Made by a program: the position numbers and the translations under genes. A DNA stretch of 15,608 nt from Candidatus Dormiibacterota bacterium. Lineage in GTDB: Bacteria > Chloroflexota > Dormibacteria > UBA8260. Where the stretch lies: positions 1-15,608 of the forward strand of contig CATPBU010000123.1 in NCBI GenBank assembly GCA_955652455.1, given 5' to 3'. The notes under the pieces were generated by a model. It searched no databases. It was not told where the DNA came from and worked only from the letters and a program-made list of their open reading frames with translations. Positions 1-4,965 of the stretch are shown here, piece by piece; position 1 is the first letter of the stretch, and the number at the start of each line of letters is the position of its first letter.

Positions 1-733
1 GCCATATCCCTCGAGGATCTCCGCGGATGGGACGCGGCGTTCGAACTCGAGGAGCACGTCCATCGACAGCGGCGCCCCGCCGCTGCCGACATATTGGAGT
101 GAGCTGAGGTTGGTGTCCTCCAGGGGTTCGCCAAGGAGCATCTGCACCATCGCCGGTACCAGCGCAGTGCGTTCGGCGCGCCACTGTTCGGCCAGTGACA
201 CCCATTCGCCGGGGGTGAACCAGCGCTGGACGACCGCCAGTCCCGGTTCCACGGCGTGCATGCCGACCACCGTGACGATCATCCCGTAGGCGTGCGACAG
301 GGGCAGTGGCACCAGCATTCGAGTCAGGCCGGGAACGTATGACGTGTCCCACAGGCTCTTGGCGCACGACCAGAGGTTGCCGTGACTGAGGGCGACGCCC
401 TTGGCACGGCCGGTCGTGCCTCCGGTGTACATCAATGCCGCCAGCTCCCAGCAGCTCATCCGCGGTCACCAGGAACACGACCGGGGTGACGATCGCACCG
501 GCGCGCCACACCGCGTTGTAGGTGATCAGCACCTCGGGGCAGTTGGCCATCAGCACCACGACGCGATCGCCAGGTCCCACACCCAGATCGGCGAGTCCGC
601 CCGCCGCGCGCCGGCTTCGCGCGGCCAGCTCGGCGGATCGGAATGTCCGCCCCTCGAACACCAGCGCCTCGTGGTCACCGAGCCGAAGCTCGATGTTCTG
701 CGCGAGCACAGCAAGGTTGTGCCCCTCAGCCAC
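1..733 (-). pseudogene. AMP-dependent acyl-CoA synthetase, internally deleted and frameshifted, cut by window start
   Basis: Fatty-acid or aryl acyl-CoA synthetases of the ANL superfamily activate a carboxylic acid with ATP and join it to CoA. A GTG at 733 opens the reading frame and overlaps the stop of the upstream thioesterase by 8 bases. The first 94 codons give a typical N-terminus (GLADLGVGPGDRVVVLMANC, then VFLVTADEL). After about 452 the family sequence resumes in another frame as ELAALMYTGGTTGRAKGVAL, the P-loop signature, and continues to SAEILEGYG at the window edge. In intact relatives roughly 65-80 residues separate these two segments, so a block is missing as well as the frame being changed. 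The junction lies at about 442-457, where GAGCTG occurs twice on the minus strand, fitting a deletion between short direct repeats or an assembly collapse. Family assignment is firm; the substrate is unknown. Probably last in an operon with the dehydrogenase and thioesterase. Confidence 0.8.
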
Positions 734-1238
734 GCGCGTCCTCGGGTGGCGCCCCGGTGGCGTCGGGCACCGCGTGACGACCGAACGGCCCCGAATCGGG
801 AAGCACAACCTGCGTGCACCGGCTGGTCGCGAGCAGGCGGTCGTCGGCACTGCGCATCTCCGCGGAACAGAACACCACCCGCCGGGTGCGGCGAATGACC
901 GTGCCCACAGCCCGGAGGAGCTCCGGCCTGGACACCCGGAGGAATTCCACGCGCAGATCGGCGGTCAGGAACACCTGGTCATTGTTGAGCACCGTCCAGC
1001 AGGCGCCGCCCATCGCCGAGTCGAGCAGCGCCGTGACCAGGCCGCCATGCACGACCGGCCCGTCGGCGGTGGGAAAACAGTAGTCGGCGGTGGCCTGCCA
1101 CTCGATGGTCGTCGATCCCGGCTGCCAGTCGGTGCGACGGTAGTCGAGCGTGCGCCACACATGGGGACCGGTGAGATCGCTCGCGCCCCAGGCACGCGGA
1201 TCGTGGAAACGGTCGCCGGGTGTGATTCCCTCGCTCAT
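726..1238 (-). CDS. PaaI-family hotdog-fold thioesterase
   Basis: A 170-residue single-domain hotdog protein, likely hydrolysing an acyl-CoA thioester in the cytoplasm. The central motif VVHGGLVTALLDSAMG (residues 62-77) is the PaaI/4-hydroxybenzoyl-CoA thioesterase signature, with the HGG turn and the Asp on the hotdog helix. It is followed by LTADLRVEFLRVSRP, the usual beta strand contacting the acyl chain. Residues 1-40 and the proline-rich tail after 147 are less conserved in type. The ATG at 1238 lies 10 bases after the end of the aldehyde dehydrogenase and the stop overlaps the acyl-CoA synthetase start, so the three genes look like one transcript. Together they suggest interconversion of an aldehyde, a free acid and a CoA ester. 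Substrate is not readable from sequence. Confidence 0.85.
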   Translation of the reverse strand: MSEGITPGDRFHDPRAWGASDLTGPHVWRTLDYRRTDWQPGSTTIEWQATADYCFPTADGPVVHGGLVTALLDSAMGGACWTVLNNDQVFLTADLRVEFLRVSRPELLRAVGTVIRRTRRVVFCSAEMRSADDRLLATSRCTQVVLPDSGPFGRHAVPDATGAPPEDARG

Positions 1239-1248
1239 CGGTGGTGGT

Positions 1249-3005
1249 TCAACTGCGCAGCGCCGCCACGAGGATGCCGGGAACGCGCCTGACGGCGTGA
1301 TCCGCCTCGAACCGGGTCAGCCGTTCACTCACCGCGTGCGCGTGGCGGTGAGTCACGAACCACGGCGGTGTGGGCAGCAGCGTCGGCCGGCCGTGGGCGA
1401 GGCTGCGCGGGTATGGATGGAACGGGGCGCGCACCACGCTCTTCTCAGGCCTGTCGAAGAGAAGGCTGTTGTGCACCACCCCGATGCCACTCTGGATGTT
1501 GTCGATGGTGTGGCCGGGGAAGGCACCCCAGCTCGCCTGGGCGAGGAGGAAGCCGACGCCGGTCCACGCGTTGACTCCGATGCAGCCGTAGCGAAGCCGC
1601 GCGATTGCGCGATCGAGCGCGGCCGCGTACAACCGGGCGGTGGTGGGATGGATGATGATGTTGGCGCCAAGCGTGCCCCACAGCGTCTCGTTGCAGAAAT
1701 CCACCGCCCGCTCGAGGTAGTCGTCGACGTCATTGGCGGTGAGGTTGGTGGCGGAAAGAACACTCGCGAACGCCTCGGTGCGAAAGCAGCGCTCCGCCGC
1801 GTCGGCGCTGTCCAGACCGGCGATGAGCGTCGCCGGCGCGGCGTCGTCACCGCCGAGTGTCTCGGCCCCGGGATGAACCTGCACCATGGCCTGCTGACGC
1901 TGGCGGCGCCGGGGTAGTACGCGGGTCGGGTCTCAGTTCTTGACATCACCCTCGCCACCTCGCGCAGGAGCGGCACGCCGAGACTCCAGCCCTCATGGGT
2001 GATCACCACCTGCGCGGCGATGCAGTTGAACCCGGCGTTGTGCAGCTTCTGGGTGGCGATATGGGCGCCCTGGAAGCGGATGTCGCGCTCTGACCACGGT
2101 CCCGGCACCACGATGGTGGGGCTGACGTTGCCGAGCTCGCTGCTCATCCGCTTGGTGCTGATTGGCTCGCCCCGCGCCTTGCGCGCGGCACCCTCGTCGC
2201 CGGCGCCGAACACGATGGCGTCGTGGGTTCGACTGCTGCCCGTCACGTGGATCTCGTCGATTCCCTGGTGCCTGGTGAGGCGTTCGCCGGCCTCGGCGCC
2301 GACATACGCGAACCGGACAAATCCGGCGGAGACGAGGTCGGCGAAGATGTCCTCGAAGATCGGACCGAGGTATTCGTTGACCGGGTTCATCTTGAGCAGG
2401 CAGACCCGGCCTTCCGCGAACAGCTTGTAGAGAACGTCAAGCGGAGGGATGCTGGCGATGTTCCCGGCACCGAGCACCAGCGCGACCGCTCCGTTGGGGT
2501 CGCGCTGCCTGTAGAACACCGCCATCGTGCCGGGAAGGCTGGTCGCGGTGACGCCGTGCTTCATCCAGATCTGCGCGCTGACGCCACTGAGCAGGAGCCT
2601 GTCCCAAGTGCTCTGCGGAAAGACATCGACGACGACCTGTCCATCTGGCCGGGTATGGACGGCGTTGCGCCGCAAGTGCGGGGTGCTGGTGTCAGCCACG
2701 GCGATGAGCGTCTCGATCAGCCGGTTGATGCCGAACAGCAGCGCCCACGGTCCCGATGTCCATTCCTCACCGGCGAGCGGCGAGGTCATCTCCAAGCCCT
2801 TGGCGCCGCAGGCTGCACGCACCCAACGCTCAGCGTGTTCCGATGTGTTCGCCACCAGCGTCCTCAGGTGCTCGATCTTGCTCGCAATCGGCAGCCGCGC
2901 CCAGGCGCCTTTGTTGGCCGCCAGCGTGGCGACATCGTCCTCCACGGCTGCCCGCCAGGCCGAGGGCCACCCTGCTCGAGCCGGTGTCTGCGTGTGAGTG
3001 CTCAC
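1249..3005 (-). pseudogene. Aldehyde dehydrogenase family protein, split by a one-base frameshift
   Basis: NAD(P)-dependent aldehyde (or acyl-CoA) dehydrogenase fold, about 585 residues when reconstructed. The first frame (3005 to 1899, 369 codons) holds the nucleotide-binding part with KMNPVNEYLGP (Lys205), HVTGSS (from His253), general-base region MSSELGNVSPTIVV (Glu290) and catalytic segment HNAGFNCIAAQVV (Cys328). The second frame (1896 to 1249) carries the C-terminal half with NETLWGTLGANIIIHP and GCIGVNAWTGVGF. Joining needs one extra base near 1897-1898, giving SxQQAMVQVHP across the join. The start is GTG at 3005, with a strong GAGGAGGAG Shine-Dalgarno on the minus strand at 3011-3019. 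It begins 57 bases after arsR on the same strand, so read-through from the ars unit is possible. The long GFNC-type family is known in actinobacteria and relatives; its substrate is not clear to me. Real mutation and sequencing error cannot be told apart here. Confidence 0.85.
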
Positions 3006-3010
3006 GGGCT

Positions 3011-3043
3011 CTCCTCCTCAGTATCGGGCTCAGACAATATCGG
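3011..3043 (-). promoter_or_regulatory. Tandem repeat and Shine-Dalgarno ahead of the aldehyde dehydrogenase
   Basis: The short gap between arsR and the dehydrogenase holds two copies of CTCAG followed by TATCGG (plus strand: 3017-3027, and 3029-3043 with four extra bases ACAA), plus the GAGGAGGAG ribosome-binding site. On the minus strand TATTGT at 3034-3039 could act as a -10 element, but no good -35 is seen. It may be an operator for a separate regulator of the dehydrogenase unit, or chance. Confidence 0.3.
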
Positions 3044-3062
3044 AGGCAGGTGTTGCCGATCC

Positions 3063-3428
3063 CTACCGAATCAGCGAGACAGCGCCGCGTGCCGCCTCGG
3101 ACATTGCCGGGTCGAGCTGGTAGAAGGCCCAGATCCCGCGTTTGAAGCTGGTCACCAGGCCGGCCTCCCTCAGCCTGGCGAGGTGGTGGCTGATGGTCGG
3201 CTGACCGAGGTCGAAAGCGGCGGTGAAGTCGCACACACAGACGGGGTCAGGCGCGGCCGCGAGGATGTGCACCATCTGAACGCGGGTGGGGTCGGCGAGT
3301 GCGCGGTGCACGCCGGCCAACTCAATGGCGCGCGCGTCCGGCAGCGGCGGCGCCACCGCCTGGCAGCAGCCCTTGACACGCTCGGGGACGCCGATCTTCT
3401 CGGTGAGACGCAGCGCAGCCGGATTCAC
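3063..3428 (-). CDS. arsR: ArsR/SmtB-family arsenic-responsive repressor
   Basis: A 121-residue winged-helix repressor that should bind the ars operator and release it on binding trivalent arsenic. The core HRALADPTRVQMVHILAAAP leads into VCVCDFTAAFDLGQPTISHH (about residues 63-82), the recognition-helix region with the CxCD metal motif of arsenic-sensing ArsR (Cys64, Cys66). A further vicinal pair, Cys21-Cys22, sits near the N-terminus, as in ArsR types that use N-terminal cysteines for As(III). The GTG start at 3428 is chosen because it overlaps the stop of the upstream acetyltransferase in a GTGA junction, indicating translational coupling. Longer in-frame extensions run back into the acetyltransferase gene and are unlikely. 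Probable targets are the two inverted repeats between the arsN1-like gene and the cysteine-rich peptide gene. Confidence 0.9.
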   Translation of the reverse strand: MNPAALRLTEKIGVPERVKGCCQAVAPPLPDARAIELAGVHRALADPTRVQMVHILAAAPDPVCVCDFTAAFDLGQPTISHHLARLREAGLVTSFKRGIWAFYQLDPAMSEAARGAVSLIR

Positions 3429-3931
3429 GGCTTGCGCCGCTCCATGAACACGACGTCGCGCCAGCTGCCGTCGAACCTTCCGAGGCGTTCGCGAATCCCC
3501 ACGATGCGGAAACCACAACGCCGATGGAGGTCGATGCTCACCGCGTTCTCGGGAAAGATCCCCGTCTGGATCGTCCAGATGTCATCGGCATCCGCGCTGC
3601 TGATCACCGCCTCGAGCAACCGCCTGCCGACACCCTGGCCACGCGCCTCGGAGCTCACGTACACGCTGTCCTCGGCAACGCCCGCATAGGCGCAGCGATC
3701 GGACACCGGGGCCAGGGCGACCCATCCAATCACTCTGCCCTCGCGACGCGCCACGAAGCGGTGGTCGGCGAGATGAGAGACGTTCCAACGTGCCCAGTCG
3801 GGCGGCTCGGTTTCGAAGGTTGCGTTCCCGGAGGCGATACCCGCGGCGTAGATGGCGCGAACGGCCGGCCAGTCCTCGGCACGCATCGGTTCGATGTCGA
3901 CGGCGGTCGCCGGGCGGGCGGCCAGGTTCAT
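3425..3931 (-). CDS. arsN1: GNAT acetyltransferase, ArsN1/phosphinothricin acetyltransferase-like
   Basis: A 168-residue N-acetyltransferase using acetyl-CoA. Segment GIASGNATFETEPPDW (31-46) is typical of the phosphinothricin/arsinothricin acetyltransferase group. The acetyl-CoA pyrophosphate loop is ARGQGVGRRLLEA (96-108), and FPENAVSIDLHRRCGF (126-141) is the standard C-terminal GNAT motif. ArsN1 enzymes acetylate the organoarsenical antibiotic arsinothricin, and close relatives act on phosphinothricin or methionine sulfoximine. Sequence alone does not separate these, and the ars context favours an arsenic role. ATG at 3931 is chosen because a near-consensus TATACT lies 7 bases upstream on the minus strand, fitting a leaderless mRNA. 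The longer frame would run through the divergent promoter region. First gene of the arsN1-arsR arm; its last codon overlaps the arsR start. Confidence 0.8.
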   Translation of the reverse strand: MNLAARPATAVDIEPMRAEDWPAVRAIYAAGIASGNATFETEPPDWARWNVSHLADHRFVARREGRVIGWVALAPVSDRCAYAGVAEDSVYVSSEARGQGVGRRLLEAVISSADADDIWTIQTGIFPENAVSIDLHRRCGFRIVGIRERLGRFDGSWRDVVFMERRKP

Positions 3932-3938
3932 CCGGCAG

Positions 3939-3967
3939 AGTATACCCATTGACAGGCGTCGATGGAA
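3939..3967 (-). promoter_or_regulatory. Promoter of the arsN1-arsR arm
   Basis: On the minus strand, TTCCAT (3962-3967), a 17-base spacer and TATACT (3939-3944) form a sigma-70-like promoter with a strong -10. The -10 ends 7 bases before the arsN1 ATG, so transcription would begin at or one base from the start codon. The promoter overlaps the divergent one on the other strand. Confidence 0.6.
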
Positions 3968-3978
3968 GGCGCTACCAT
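3949..3978 (+). promoter_or_regulatory. Promoter of the cysteine-rich peptide-arsI-arsC arm
   Basis: A perfect TTGACA (3949-3954), an 18-base spacer and TACCAT (3973-3978) on the plus strand. The inferred start of transcription is near 3985, just ahead of inverted repeat 3991-4006. The -35 lies inside the spacer of the opposite promoter, so the two polymerases would compete. Confidence 0.6.
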
Positions 3979-3980
3979 CG
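3960..3980. promoter_or_regulatory. Inverted repeat CGATGG-N9-CCATCG over both ars promoters
   Basis: Perfect 6-base arms at 3960-3965 and 3975-3980. The left arm covers most of the -35 of the minus-strand promoter and the right arm overlaps the -10 of the plus-strand promoter. A protein bound here could block both arms. It shares the ATCG core with the downstream repeat, so it may be a second ArsR site, but the spacing differs. Confidence 0.4.
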
Positions 3981-3990
3981 TGGGCAATAG

Positions 3991-4006
3991 ATCGACGTTC
4001 ATCGAT
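3991..4006. promoter_or_regulatory. Putative ArsR operator ATCGA-N6-TCGAT
   Basis: The palindrome ATCGACGTTCATCGAT lies about +7 to +22 relative to the predicted plus-strand transcription start and directly before the Shine-Dalgarno of the peptide gene. ArsR-family operators are commonly AT-flanked inverted repeats with ATC/GAT-like arms. Position and symmetry both fit repression of the arsI-arsC arm. Confidence 0.6.
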
Positions 4007-4018
4007 AGGAGGTCTGCG

Positions 4019-4072
4019 ATGCCGTGTGACTGCCCGTGTGGAACGTGGCCCTGTGGATGCGGGTGCTGCTGA
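4019..4072 (+). CDS. 17-residue cysteine-rich peptide, first gene of the ars plus-strand arm (unrecognised)
   Basis: The frame reads MPCDCPCGTWPCGCGCC followed by TGA: 7 of 17 residues are cysteine, spaced CxCxCx4CxCxCC, with no His, Lys or Arg. AGGAGG (4007-4012) stands six bases before the ATG, the best Shine-Dalgarno in the locus. The gene sits directly behind the predicted ars promoter and operator. The stop is one base before the arsI ATG, which has no clear Shine-Dalgarno of its own, so arsI translation is probably coupled to it. I know of no family to assign. The cysteine pattern resembles metallothionein-like metal or As(III) chelation. Alternatives are a cysteine-rich leader peptide that only couples or senses translation, or chance. 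The promoter, operator, ribosome site, stop-start junction and composition together make a real gene likely; function is inference. Confidence 0.7.
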   Translation: MPCDCPCGTWPCGCGCC

Positions 4073-4073
4073 C

Positions 4074-4511
4074 ATGTCCCGAGTGCAACTGGCACTGAAC
4101 GTCGGCGACATCGATGCAGCCGTCCACTTCTACGAGAAGCTGTTTGCGGTGGCGCCGGCAAAACGACGGCCGGGATACGCCAATTTCATCGTCGCGGAAC
4201 CGCCGCTCAAGCTCGTCCTGTTCGAGAATCCCGCTCATGCCGGCACCCTCAATCACCTCGGTGTCGAGGTCGAGTCGACAGGCGACGTGGTAGCGGCCAC
4301 ACGCCGGCTGGCTGCGCAGGGTCTTGCCACCGAGGTGCAGGACGGTGTGGCGTGCTGTCACGCGCTGCAGGACAAGGTGTGGGTGAGCGGCGCGGACACG
4401 CGATGGGAGGTGTACACAGTGCTCGCCGACGCGCAGACGGCTCCGTGTGACTTCTCGGCCGAGGGCTCGAAGGACGCGACGCCGCACCAGGGAGCGTGTT
4501 GCGCGAGCTGA
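4074..4511 (+). CDS. arsI: ArsI/CadI-family organoarsenical C-As lyase (VOC-fold dioxygenase)
   Basis: ArsI cleaves the carbon-arsenic bond of trivalent organoarsenicals such as MAs(III) using non-heme Fe(II) and oxygen, releasing As(III). The same family includes mycobacterial CadI. The 145-residue product begins MSRVQLALNVGDIDAAVHFY and has the hallmark PAKRRPGYANFIVAEPPLKL. Candidate metal ligands are Gln5, His61 (LNHLGVEVE) and Glu112 (RWEVYTVL), matching the Gln/His/Glu set described for ArsI. The substrate-binding vicinal pair is Cys94-Cys95 in ACCHALQDKVWV. The C-terminus has an additional Cys142-Cys143. The ATG at 4074 is one base after the stop of the cysteine-rich peptide; an upstream extension of this frame to 3852 crosses the promoter and is rejected. 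arsC begins six bases after its stop. Confidence 0.92.
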   Translation: MSRVQLALNVGDIDAAVHFYEKLFAVAPAKRRPGYANFIVAEPPLKLVLFENPAHAGTLNHLGVEVESTGDVVAATRRLAAQGLATEVQDGVACCHALQDKVWVSGADTRWEVYTVLADAQTAPCDFSAEGSKDATPHQGACCAS

Positions 4512-4517
4512 CCTGAC

Positions 4518-4944
4518 GTGAACGAGATATCCAAGCCGACGGTGCTCTTTGTCTGCGTGCACAACGCGGGGCGGTCCCAGATGGCCGCCGCCCTGCTCGA
4601 GCACCACGCCGGCGGGTCGGTGGCCGTTCGTTCGGCCGGATCGGAACCGGCCGACAGGCTCAACCCCGCGGTGGTCGCCGCAATGGAGGAATTGGGCATC
4701 GACATCTCCAGGGAGTTCCCCAAACCGCTGACCGACGAGGCCGTCGCATCGGCGGACGTGGTCATCACCATGGGTTGCGGAGATGCCTGTCCCTACTACG
4801 CGGGCAGGCGCTATCTGGGACTGGGACCTCGACGATCCGGCGGGACAGTCTCTGGCTGCCGTCCGTCGGATCCGCGATGACATCGACGTGCGGGTCAGGG
4901 AGCTGCTCGAAGAATTGAGTGACAGCGCGGTCGGCAGCGGCTAG
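4518..4944 (+). pseudogene. arsC: Arsenate reductase (LMW-phosphatase type, mycothiol-dependent-like), one-base frameshift
   Basis: Reduces As(V) to As(III) through a low-molecular-weight tyrosine phosphatase fold. The P-loop CVHNAGRS gives C-x5-R (Cys13, Arg19), and VVITMGCGDACPYY follows. The CVHNAGRSQMA form is that of arsenate-mycothiol transferases and thioredoxin-linked ArsC of Gram-positives. GTG at 4518 is the start, six bases after arsI, without a clear ribosome site. After RRYL the frame slips. Removing one G from 4817-4819 restores DWDLDDPAGQSLAAVRRIRD and a natural end at 4942-4944, 141 residues in all. As written, the product would be about 120 residues with a wrong tail and might be inactive. 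The extra base is a candidate sequencing error. Last visible gene of the plus-strand ars arm; it converges on the secreted-protein gene with four bases between stops. Confidence 0.85.
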
Positions 4945-4965
4945 GTGATCACGACCAGAAGCCGC
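4937..4965. terminator. Weak bidirectional hairpin over convergent stops
   Basis: Arms GCGGCT (4937-4942) and AGCCGC (4960-4965) pair across a 17-base loop spanning the arsC and secreted-protein stops. Six base pairs without a U-tract is weak, but no other terminator is visible between these convergent genes. Confidence 0.2.

Noticed and set aside
2223..3689. 488-codon plus-strand frame over the dehydrogenase, arsR and arsN1 genes
   Set aside because: It spans three well-supported genes on the opposite strand and has no family features.
3852..4073. Upstream extension of the arsI reading frame
   Set aside because: It runs through both promoters, the operator and the cysteine-rich peptide gene, and overlaps arsN1 on the other strand. 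Homologues start at MSRVQLAL.
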